Part shown: positions 26,272-32,327 of the stretch, piece by piece
How the letters are laid out: every line of letters starts with the position of its first letter
How positions within the stretch are numbered: the stretch's first letter is position 1
Source: CAZJAT01 sp964544145
Lineage (GTDB): Bacteria; Hydrothermota; 32-111
NCBI GenBank assembly: GCA_964544145.1
Contig: CAZJAT010000020.1
Span: 1 to 32,327, forward strand
Reading direction: 5' to 3'
Length of the DNA: 32,327 nt
Position numbers and translations under genes: made by a program
Notes under the pieces: model-generated
What the model saw: only the letters and a program-made list of their open reading frames with translations
Told to the model about the DNA's origin: nothing
The model's database searches: none

Positions 26272-26299
26272 TTGAATAATTTTTCCAATGAATTATAAT
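26272..26299 (+). promoter_or_regulatory. Promoter for alkaline phosphatase
   Basis: TTGAAT (26272-26277), 16 nt, then a perfect TATAAT (26294-26299). The message would carry a leader of about 12 nt containing AAGGAG and start at the ATG at 26318. The upstream ATG at 26288 lies before the -10 box and cannot be used from this promoter. Confidence 0.6.
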
Positions 26300-26317
26300 A
26301 ATAAAAAAGGAGTAAGA

Positions 26318-27559
26318 ATGAAGTATATAATATTTGTATTAACCATTGTAATTGCTGTGTCTGTATTTGCTGCTAATTTAATTGTTATAGTCCCGGATGG
26401 GTTTACATTTGACGGTTATTCCCTGCTCAGAAAGATATCATCAGACCCAAGAAGAAGTATTGCTTTTGACAGGGTCAAGCATGTCTTTGTATATGAGACA
26501 ACAACTGATAACACATATATTACAGATTCTGCTGCCAGCGGAACTGCTATGTTCACAGGTCAGAAAACAAATACTGACGTAATTGGCCAGGATAAATCAG
26601 CCGAACCTAGAGAGAAGGATGGTAAAAACATTCCCAATATAATTGAATTCGTGAAATCGAATAATATGCTTTCCGGCATTGTAACCAATACGAGGGTTAC
26701 ACATGCAACGCCTGCATGTACATATGGTCATGTGAATGACAGATATTATGAATGGGAACTGGGAGATCAGCTTTCCAGAAAGGGTATTGATATTGTACTG
26801 GGCGGAGGAACAGGTAATATGCTTACTATTGATGAGATATGTCCTTTAACGGGGAATAAAGGAAAAAGAAAGGATGGTATTAAGGCATTATCAAATATGA
26901 TAAATGGAGGATATACATTTATATCAGACAGGGAAGAGCTTAATACACTGGATTTAAATACTGAAAAGGTGCTGGGATTATTCTCATATTCACATATGAA
27001 TTATGAATGGGAAAAACCGGAAACTGAACCAACGCTATATGAAATGGGTAAAAAGTCAATTGAATATCTTCACAATAAATCAAAAAAGGAAAATAAAGAT
27101 TTTTTCCTTATGATTGAAGCAGGCAGAATAGACCATGCGGCTCATGAAATTTCAACAGAGAAATATATGTGGGAAATATTTGAATATGAAAAACTCAGTG
27201 ATTTTGTAATGGATTATTGCGACAGCACAGAGACAACATTGCTTATAATTCCCGATCATGCGACTGCAAACCCGATATTTACAGGAAGCAAGGACAGTCT
27301 GGGCTTTTATGTATATGACTCGTATTTTGTTGAGAATGAATTTGTCTATCCGGACAAGGAAGCATTTAAGGAATTAATAAAACACATTGATGTTCACTGG
27401 ACCACATCAAATGGTGAAACAGAAGATGCCGGTTATAGAGGTGAACATACGGGTAGTGATGTGCTGGGACTTATGTATGGAAAATACAGTTATATGCTGA
27501 ATGGATTTTTAAGCAATACAGATTTCTTTGAATCAATGAAAAGAATTCTAAAAAAATAA
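26318..27559 (+). CDS. Secreted alkaline phosphatase (PhoA superfamily)
   Basis: A 413-aa exported phosphomonoesterase. It has a signal peptide (about 1-19). The metal and catalytic residues align with E. coli PhoA: D27 (VPDG), D70-S71 (TDSAAS, the nucleophile Ser), T131 (THATPA), R142, E267, D272 and H276 (IDHAAH), D313-H314 (DHAT), and H377 (EHTG). Two positions differ from E. coli: H129 replaces D153 and H273 replaces K328, the positions that shape the magnesium site. The longest frame starts at 26288 but would place the promoter inside the gene. The ATG at 26318 has AAAAAAGGAG 5 nt upstream and starts the signal peptide, so it is preferred. It probably scavenges phosphate in the periplasm; no Pho box was identified. 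Confidence 0.92.
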   Translation: MKYIIFVLTIVIAVSVFAANLIVIVPDGFTFDGYSLLRKISSDPRRSIAFDRVKHVFVYETTTDNTYITDSAASGTAMFTGQKTNTDVIGQDKSAEPREKDGKNIPNIIEFVKSNNMLSGIVTNTRVTHATPACTYGHVNDRYYEWELGDQLSRKGIDIVLGGGTGNMLTIDEICPLTGNKGKRKDGIKALSNMINGGYTFISDREELNTLDLNTEKVLGLFSYSHMNYEWEKPETEPTLYEMGKKSIEYLHNKSKKENKDFFLMIEAGRIDHAAHEISTEKYMWEIFEYEKLSDFVMDYCDSTETTLLIIPDHATANPIFTGSKDSLGFYVYDSYFVENEFVYPDKEAFKELIKHIDVHWTTSNGETEDAGYRGEHTGSDVLGLMYGKYSYMLNGFLSNTDFFESMKRILKK

Positions 27560-27574
27560 TGAAAAGCATATAAT
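27547..27574 (+). promoter_or_regulatory. Possible internal promoter for the GGDEF gene
   Basis: A perfect TATAAT (27569-27574) lies 10 nt before the ATG at 27585, and the ATG has no Shine-Dalgarno. The -35 region is poor (TCTAAA). The ten bases AGCATATAAT also occur at the tauE promoter. Transcription from here would give a leader of only a few bases. Confidence 0.35.
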
Positions 27575-27584
27575 AGAAAATGAA

Positions 27585-28598
27585 ATGAATAAAAAAAATC
27601 GTATTAGATCAATTATTGATATTTGTCTGAAAATGGAAAAACGAGCGGAAAGAATATATAGAGATTTTGGTAAACGATCAAAGAATATTGAATTGAAGAA
27701 ATTCTGGATTCAAATGGCTTCTGAAGAAAATGAACATATAGGTTTTTGGGAAGATCTGCTTATTATGGATAAAAATAATATTATTATGGACATGTTTGGT
27801 GACTCGGCTATTATGATCAAGGAATTAAAATGGCTTAATAAGTATTCGGGAATCATGGAGAAAAAAAAACGGCTTTCTGATCAAGAGAAATTTCTCATAG
27901 CTTATAAGATGGAATACTATTTGATACATGTAGCATTTTTCACTTTATTCAATTTTATAAAGGCTGTGCCGGATAAGAAGTCACCGCAGGATTCATATGA
28001 AGAGCATCTGGATTACTTTATTGACATGTTTTATAAATACAATGAGATCATGCCCGGTGCCGATATATTGACAACTACATTGAAACAGCTATGGAGAGAC
28101 AGTGTCAGATTAGCAGAAAATAATATGATTGACCCATTAAGTAAACTAAATAACCGGCGCGGATTCATGTCAAAGGTTATCCCCCTTGCATATCTTGCAA
28201 TGCGCAATAATAAGAAGGTGTCTTTCATTATATTTGATATTGATGATTTTAAACAGATAAATGACTCAAAGGGTCATTCAGAGGGTGATAGGGTGATTCA
28301 ATTCTTATCACAGGCAATAAGGAAAAGAATAAGGCAATATGATGTACCCGGCCGTTTGGGCGGAGATGAGTTTATTGTATTTATGTATGATATGGATAGA
28401 GAAAATGCGCAAAAAGCAGCTGAGGGTCTAAGAGAGGAAATGTGTTCTGCAGCCAATAAGTGTAATGCAACAATCAGCGGTGGGATTGTGAGTGATTATG
28501 TAAAGCAGAATATTGAAGAATCTGTGAACAGCATGATTAAAAAGGCTGATGCAAAATTATATATGTCAAAGAAACAGGGTAAAAACACGATTTCTTAG
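27585..28598 (+). CDS. Ferritin-like diiron domain fused to GGDEF diguanylate cyclase
   Basis: A 337-aa soluble protein. Residues about 8-150 form a four-helix ferritin/rubrerythrin-like region with E18 and E48-x-x-H51 exactly 30 residues apart. A second half has E110 and E140, again 30 apart, though the second histidine position is D143. Residues about 180-337 are a GGDEF domain: FDIDDFKQINDSKGHSEGD, the active-site GGDEF at 259-263, and the product-inhibition site RQYD placed exactly five residues before it. All parts needed to make c-di-GMP appear intact. The diiron domain is a likely sensor of oxygen, peroxide or iron (inference). The gene follows the phosphatase by 25 bases and has no Shine-Dalgarno. 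Confidence 0.85.
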   Translation: MNKKNRIRSIIDICLKMEKRAERIYRDFGKRSKNIELKKFWIQMASEENEHIGFWEDLLIMDKNNIIMDMFGDSAIMIKELKWLNKYSGIMEKKKRLSDQEKFLIAYKMEYYLIHVAFFTLFNFIKAVPDKKSPQDSYEEHLDYFIDMFYKYNEIMPGADILTTTLKQLWRDSVRLAENNMIDPLSKLNNRRGFMSKVIPLAYLAMRNNKKVSFIIFDIDDFKQINDSKGHSEGDRVIQFLSQAIRKRIRQYDVPGRLGGDEFIVFMYDMDRENAQKAAEGLREEMCSAANKCNATISGGIVSDYVKQNIEESVNSMIKKADAKLYMSKKQGKNTIS

Positions 28599-28615
28599 CA
28601 TAAATGAGTGTTTTT
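28581..28615 (+). terminator. AT-rich hairpin at the end of the GGDEF gene
   Basis: AAAAACAC (28581-28588) can pair with GTGTTTTT (28608-28615) over a 19-nt loop, ending in a run of six T. It overlaps the end of the coding region. The stem is AT-rich and the loop long, so it is a weak terminator candidate. Confidence 0.3.
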
Positions 28616-28651
28616 TACATTATTTCCCGTCAATATAATAAAGGAGTATGT

Positions 28652-29158
28652 ATGAATAGATGGATTTATATATTGTTGATTATTTCAATATCATTGAATA
28701 TAGGAACATTTGCAGTAATTATATATGACAGAATATCGCCAAAGGAAGAACATATTCCGCCTTTTCTTAAATATATTGATATTGATGAAGATCAGTTGGA
28801 CCGTATTGATTCAATAAGAATGAAGTGGTTTGATGTAAATGACAGCCTAAGCGGGCGCATATATATGCTGAGGAATGAAATATCACTTATTGACAGTATT
28901 GAAGACCTTACACAGGATTCAATGTTGAACATAGAAATAGAAATGTTAATTGATTCATTACGTGCCTTTGAGGATTCACATAAAACAATGTTCATGAAAT
29001 ACTATAATTCTTATGGAGAAATACTTGACAGCGAACAGATTGATAAGATTATGAAGGAAAATAAACTGCTTATCAAGATTCTCAATATAGATGATTATGA
29101 TGATGAAGAAGAAAAAAATAAGATAATCAAAAAGATAATAATTGAAAAGGGGGACTAA
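28652..29158 (+). CDS. Membrane-anchored Spy/CnrX-like periplasmic sensor or chaperone
   Basis: A protein of about 168 aa with one N-terminal anchor (about 4-26) and a periplasmic all-helical domain. The domain begins with a short acidic IDIDEDQLDRIDSIRMKWF and contains FEDSHKTMFMKYYNSYGEILDSEQID; the 'LdxeQ' repeats are typical of the Spy/CpxP/ZraP/CnrX fold. The longest frame starts at 28604, but AAAGGAG lies 5 nt before the ATG at 28652, which also begins the anchor, so that start is preferred. It overlaps the next Spy-like gene by one base (TAATG). In CnrX, such an anchored protein senses metal and signals to an anti-sigma factor; the ECF sigma and anti-sigma genes downstream support a similar role here. 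No metal ligand set can be assigned. Confidence 0.7.
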   Translation: MNRWIYILLIISISLNIGTFAVIIYDRISPKEEHIPPFLKYIDIDEDQLDRIDSIRMKWFDVNDSLSGRIYMLRNEISLIDSIEDLTQDSMLNIEIEMLIDSLRAFEDSHKTMFMKYYNSYGEILDSEQIDKIMKENKLLIKILNIDDYDDEEEKNKIIKKIIIEKGD

Positions 29159-29793
29159 TGTCAATAAGAAAATTTCTTGTAATGATAATAGCAGTTATGC
29201 TCAGTGCAATCTTACTAATGGCTGAAGAGGAAAAGATAGAGATAAAGGTTATCAAGGATAATGACAACATAACTGTTTACAAGAATGGAGAAAAGATCGA
29301 AATGCCTGATAATTTAGATGGGCTTGAAGGACTTGAAGGTTTGGAAGGCATTGAGGGTATAAAGATCATTAAAGATATGAAAGACATTGAGGAAATAGAT
29401 ATTGAAATAATGGGATTACCCGGGACTATGAATGAATTTACATGGATGGCATTTGAGGATTTAACGGATGAACAGGAAAAAAAGATAGAGCAGTTTAGAT
29501 CGGACATGTACAGGGACCTGATTGACATTAATGCGGATATTCAAAAAGCAGAGATTGATATGTATATGCTCATTAATAATAATGCTGATATCAATAAATT
29601 GAACAAAGAAATTGAAAGGATTGGTCAGTTAAGAATCAAATCTCAGAAACGAAGGATGAATACCTTTATACAGATACGTAATATGCTGAATGATGAACAA
29701 AAGGAAATGTTTAACAAGATAGGACTGGGTTTCCTCGGTTTTAAAGAAAAAATGATTATCAGGAAGAATATTATTGAGGATTTGGACGAATAG
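29158..29793 (+). CDS. Exported Spy/CpxP-like protein with GLE-repeat segment
   Basis: A 211-aa protein with a signal peptide (about 1-22, ending LLMAEEE). It has a short beta-like N-terminal part, a low-complexity run of repeated Gly-Leu/Ile-Glu triplets (residues 55-67), and a C-terminal helical hairpin (about 95-200). That hairpin has FEDLTDEQEKKIEQFRSD and MLNDEQKEMFNKI, the paired 'LTxEQ' and 'LnxEQ' marks of the Spy/CpxP/ZraP family. Family members are periplasmic chaperones or stress sensors. The gene is translationally coupled to the anchored Spy-like gene before it (1-base overlap). The sigma factor gene begins inside its 3' end. Confidence 0.72.
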   Translation: MSIRKFLVMIIAVMLSAILLMAEEEKIEIKVIKDNDNITVYKNGEKIEMPDNLDGLEGLEGLEGIEGIKIIKDMKDIEEIDIEIMGLPGTMNEFTWMAFEDLTDEQEKKIEQFRSDMYRDLIDINADIQKAEIDMYMLINNNADINKLNKEIERIGQLRIKSQKRRMNTFIQIRNMLNDEQKEMFNKIGLGFLGFKEKMIIRKNIIEDLDE

Positions 29794-30286
29794 AGATGCG
29801 GAACAGCCGGATAATAAAAATCCGGCTGAATTCCGAAAAATTTATAAACAGCATGGACCAATGGTTTTAAATTACGCGTATCGATATATCGGTAATATGG
29901 ATGATGCAGAGGATATCTTGCAGGATGTATTTATGAAACTGTGGACACATATACACAAGATAAGAGATTTAAAAAAGATTAAATCATGGTTAAGCAGGAC
30001 AACATACAACAGATGCATGGATTTTCACAGAGAGAAAAAGCAGGCGCATATAATGAAAAATGACAATTTATATCCGGATTTTGAACAGCATGACATAAGG
30101 AGCGATATAATTAAAAATATAATACTTCAATTACCGGAAAGGCAGCGTGCAGCATTAATTATGCAGAAATATGAGAACAAATCATATAAGGAAATTGCAG
30201 AATCCATGGATATATCACTTAAATCAGTAGAAGCATTGATATATAGAGCGAAGAAATCAATCAAGGAGAATATACATGGCAGATAA
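29774..30286 (+). CDS. ECF sigma factor
   Basis: A 170-aa RNA polymerase sigma-70 family factor of the extracytoplasmic-function group. Region 2 lies at about 19-90 (FRKIYKQHGPMVLNYAYRYIGN, then DAEDILQDVFMKLW, then SWLSRTTYNRCMDFHR). Region 4 is at about 115-165 (LPERQRAALIMQKYENKSYKEIAESMDISLKSVEALIYRAKKSI). Both parts are complete. No ATG or GTG precedes the conserved part in frame. The only standard start is TTG at 29774, inside the Spy-like gene, 7 nt after AGGAAG. A strong stem-loop (29799-29835) covers codons 9-21. The anti-sigma gene overlaps the 3' end by 11 bases, the usual arrangement for a sigma/anti-sigma pair. Confidence 0.92.
   Translation: MRIWTNRDAEQPDNKNPAEFRKIYKQHGPMVLNYAYRYIGNMDDAEDILQDVFMKLWTHIHKIRDLKKIKSWLSRTTYNRCMDFHREKKQAHIMKNDNLYPDFEQHDIRSDIIKNIILQLPERQRAALIMQKYENKSYKEIAESMDISLKSVEALIYRAKKSIKENIHGR
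29799..29835 (+). promoter_or_regulatory. Strong stem-loop at the start of the sigma factor gene
   Basis: CAGCCGGAT (29804-29812) pairs perfectly with ATCCGGCTG (29820-29828) around loop AATAAAA. After a two-base bulge, CGGAA (29799-29803) pairs with TTCCG (29831-29835), for 14 pairs in all. It begins 6 bases after the Spy-like stop codon and lies wholly inside the sigma factor frame. There is no T-run, so it is more likely a translation or mRNA-stability element than a terminator. Confidence 0.6.
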
Positions 30287-30689
30287 TGGTCATATTACAG
30301 AAGCTGACATCATAAAATACATAGATGGTGAATTGTCGGAAAAAGAATCAGAAAAAATAAAAAGACATTTAACAATTTGTGAGCCGTGCAATCAGAAATT
30401 TGCTGCATATAGCAGTGTAAATGAAATACTTGATGATTATGATATTCCCATACATACACTGCCTGAATTGAGTATTGAGTTGAATATGAGTAAGCAAAGA
30501 ATGAATAGATGGAAATATATTTTTAATGCAGCCTGTGTAACAATTCTAATTGCAGTATCAATTTATGCAGGTATTATAACAGGCAATAAGGTGAATGTAG
30601 TTATAAAAGGCAATAGCGAGAGGAATGAATTCAATGAAATGATGCATATGTATGCAAATAAAGAAAGAATCAGTTTAGAGAGAAAATAA
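30276..30689 (+). CDS. Zinc-finger (ZAS-type) transmembrane anti-sigma factor
   Basis: A 137-aa membrane protein paired with the ECF sigma factor before it. The N-terminal cytoplasmic part has the zf-HC2 pattern: ADIIKYIDGELSEKESEKIKRHL, followed by H31-x3-C35-x2-C38 (HLTICEPC). One membrane helix spans about 81-103, and a short periplasmic tail of about 34 residues follows. Such proteins hold their sigma factor at the membrane until a signal releases it. The start has AAGGAG 8-9 nt upstream and overlaps the sigma stop by 11 bases. The signal is probably passed by the Spy/CnrX-like proteins encoded just upstream (inference). Confidence 0.88.
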   Translation: MADNGHITEADIIKYIDGELSEKESEKIKRHLTICEPCNQKFAAYSSVNEILDDYDIPIHTLPELSIELNMSKQRMNRWKYIFNAACVTILIAVSIYAGIITGNKVNVVIKGNSERNEFNEMMHMYANKERISLERK

Positions 30690-30725
30690 TAAAACAATCC
30701 CCGCCTTGATTACATATGATAATAT

Positions 30726-30753
30726 TTGACATATATTCATTTATTAGTAAAAT
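30726..30753 (+). promoter_or_regulatory. Promoter for the adenylate cyclase gene
   Basis: Consensus TTGACA (30726-30731), 16 nt, then TAAAAT (30748-30753). The leader holds AAAGGAGGG, ending about 4 nt before the TTG at 30775. Confidence 0.65.
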
Positions 30754-30774
30754 AAAATCATAAAAGGAGGGCTT

Positions 30775-32274
30775 TTGAATACAGAAAGCTTGCAGATCTG
30801 CAATAAATTCCTAATGAAAACAGATAGATTAAGGGACAGCATAAATGATTATATTGAATTCTTTGATAGTTTTTCTGAATTGATAAGAAAGACTGTCAAG
30901 GCTGAAACTGTAATATTAAAAACATGTGTAAGGGGATATTCAGCAATAAGCTCAACAAAAAACCTATCAAACAGCACAATGGAGTTTTTGCACAGAAAAT
31001 CATTAAACAATGGAATATATAAAAATGGAGTCAATGTAATACATATTCACAATATAAATTACAGGAATAAAAAGTTGGGCATACTTATACTTGTATTCAG
31101 CAGGAAACAGAAATTCAAATATTTCAAGGAAATTTTCAATACTATATTATCGCAGGCGGATTCGGCAATATTACAGATGATGAATGTAAACAGATTGATT
31201 GAGAAGGATAAAATTATTCAAATAATATATGATATTGATTCAATAAGGGATTTACATCTTACATTTGACAATATGATGAAAAGGATAGTTAGGCGTATCA
31301 ACAGGGAATTGAATGCAGATTATTCATTTCTCACAATTTATGATAGAAAAACTAAATTATTTAATGTACACACAACAAATCGCAAGATGAACAGAATGAT
31401 AGAGGATTATCTTATTGATTTTTCAGTTCATGCAACTAAGAAAAATGCTGTGGCAAAGAGGAATATTGACAATTGGAATACAATTGGTATACCGCTTATT
31501 ATGGAGGATGATGTAATAGGAGTACTTGGTGCGATGAAGAATGATATTGCTTTCAATGAATTTGAGACAAGGGTTTTGAAGGCAGTTGGTACTCAGACCG
31601 ATACGGCAATATTTGAAAATCTGGAAAAGAGAAGGCTCAAAACAGTTCTTGGGAGATCCGTTGACCCCCGTGTAATGAAAAAACTTCTGCAGGCAGATGA
31701 TGCCGGTTTCCTGAATGGTGAAAAGATGAATGTAACAGTACTGTATGCTGATATCCGCGGTTCTACAGAGATGTCGGAACAAATTGACCCAGTGCTTCTT
31801 GTTCAATTTATAAGCAGGTATCTCAGTGCAATGAGTGATATTGCCTTTGAAAATCAGGGTACTGTTGATAAGTTTGTCGGTGATGAGGTGATGGTACTGT
31901 TTGGTGCTCCCTATAAACAGGAAAATAAGGAATTAATGGCCATTAAAACAGCTATTATGATGCAGAAAAAATATGGAGAAATACTTGCAGAATTTGATAA
32001 CAAGTATATTAAGAATACAGCATTAGGCATAGGTATTGCGACAGGTGATGTGATTGCCGGAGAAATGGGAAATGAAAAGAGAACGGATTATACAATCATC
32101 GGAAGAGTAGCAAATCTTGGAGCGCGTATCTGCTCTGATGCCGGGAAAGGAGAGATATTGACAGAAGATATAACATATGACTGTGTGAAAGAGAAATATA
32201 TGTGTTTGAAAAAACATAAAAAAACATATAAAGGTATCAATAGGGCTGTTGATGTATGTAAAATTAAATATTAA
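30775..32274 (+). CDS. Class III adenylate cyclase with N-terminal GAF-like sensor region
   Basis: A 499-aa soluble protein. Residues about 20-290 contain two alpha/beta GAF-like modules (GILILVF and IGIPLIMEDDVIGVLGAMKND are GAF strands). Residues about 315-490 form a class III cyclase domain: metal aspartates D326 (YADIRGST) and D370 (KFVGDE), purine-binding K366 and D438 (TDYTIIG), and transition-state N447 and R451. The K/D pair is the adenine-selective combination, so the predicted product is cAMP. The start is TTG, supported by AAAGGAGG and a good promoter, and no better in-frame start precedes the first GAF. The ligand of the GAF modules is unknown. Confidence 0.9.
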   Translation: MNTESLQICNKFLMKTDRLRDSINDYIEFFDSFSELIRKTVKAETVILKTCVRGYSAISSTKNLSNSTMEFLHRKSLNNGIYKNGVNVIHIHNINYRNKKLGILILVFSRKQKFKYFKEIFNTILSQADSAILQMMNVNRLIEKDKIIQIIYDIDSIRDLHLTFDNMMKRIVRRINRELNADYSFLTIYDRKTKLFNVHTTNRKMNRMIEDYLIDFSVHATKKNAVAKRNIDNWNTIGIPLIMEDDVIGVLGAMKNDIAFNEFETRVLKAVGTQTDTAIFENLEKRRLKTVLGRSVDPRVMKKLLQADDAGFLNGEKMNVTVLYADIRGSTEMSEQIDPVLLVQFISRYLSAMSDIAFENQGTVDKFVGDEVMVLFGAPYKQENKELMAIKTAIMMQKKYGEILAEFDNKYIKNTALGIGIATGDVIAGEMGNEKRTDYTIIGRVANLGARICSDAGKGEILTEDITYDCVKEKYMCLKKHKKTYKGINRAVDVCKIKY

Positions 32275-32282
32275 GGAGAGAA

Positions 32283-32327
32283 ATGAAATTCTATAGGAAA
32301 TTGCACAGACGTATTATGAAAAGGCCA
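32283..32327 (+). CDS. Start of an unidentified gene, cut by the window edge
   Basis: An ATG at 32283, 4 nt after GGAGAG, opens a frame of 15 codons that runs off the end (MKFYRKLHRRIMKRP). It starts 8 bases after the cyclase stop and is probably co-transcribed. The visible residues are very basic; nothing can be said of function. Confidence 0.5.
   Translation, partial: MKFYRKLHRRIMKRP

Noticed and set aside
28634..28639. TATAAT directly before the Spy-like operon as its promoter
   Set aside because: The Shine-Dalgarno begins at the very next base, so a transcript from here would lose most of it. The -35 spacing is also wrong. An ECF-type CGTC lies nearby (28628-28631), but no GAAC-type -35 was found.
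1..32327. tRNA, rRNA, transposase, integrase or prophage genes
   Set aside because: None were recognised on either strand. The many antisense open frames inside the large genes lack conserved motifs and ribosome binding sites and are shadows.

Overview
The window is an AT-rich bacterial scaffold, probably metagenomic because it carries a run of exactly 100 Ns. It encodes 26 complete or near-complete genes plus one gene cut by the right edge. Three secreted proteins end in the beta-rich tail of type IX secretion (T9SS) substrates, one of them a C25 (gingipain-family) peptidase. There is also a DUF5916 outer-membrane protein. Together these point to the Fibrobacteres-Chlorobi-Bacteroidetes (FCB) superphylum or a nearby candidate phylum such as WOR-3/Stahlbacteria. 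That assignment is inference, since no rRNA or tRNA gene is present.

Layout. (1) 1-340: non-coding, with a 15-bp tandem repeat and a sigma70-type promoter. (2) 341-3564, plus strand: secD, secF and a cyclic-nucleotide-binding protein. SecF carries an extra Ig-like domain, and the cNMP-binding gene has no ordinary start codon. (3) 3636-16300, minus strand: eight genes that touch or overlap and look like one long transcription unit. In transcription order they are a T9SS-tail protein, C25 peptidase, DUF502 membrane protein, CorC-like CBS protein, dnaE, purA, flippase and PhnP-like metallo-hydrolase. (4) 16301-16668: non-coding, with a 29-nt direct repeat, a hairpin and a 30-nt palindrome. (5) 16669-20220, minus strand: a small barrel-like protein and a large T9SS-tail protein. 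(6) 20366-25669, plus strand: TauE/SafE transporter, a coiled-coil membrane protein, a PsbP-like secreted protein, a DUF5916 protein with the assembly gap, and a nitroreductase. (7) 25689-26219, minus strand: a small Mpv17-like membrane protein. (8) 26318-32327, plus strand: alkaline phosphatase, a ferritin-like/GGDEF fusion, a four-gene stress unit (two Spy/CnrX-like periplasmic proteins, ECF sigma factor, zinc-finger anti-sigma), a GAF plus class III adenylate cyclase, and the start of one more gene.

How the parts fit. SecDF drives export of the many signal-peptide proteins here, and T9SS would carry the tail-bearing ones across the outer membrane. The 28652-30689 unit resembles CnrYXH-type transmembrane signalling, in which a Spy-fold periplasmic sensor acts through an anti-sigma factor on an ECF sigma factor. 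Second-messenger parts are dense: a diguanylate cyclase with a putative diiron sensor, an adenylate cyclase and a cNMP receptor.

Promoters share the form TTGAC(A/T), 16-17 nt, TA-rich -10 box. At three genes (16300, 20366 and 26219) the start codon begins exactly 6 nt after the -10 box and no Shine-Dalgarno is present, which predicts leaderless mRNAs. All calls were made by reading the sequence; no database search was run.
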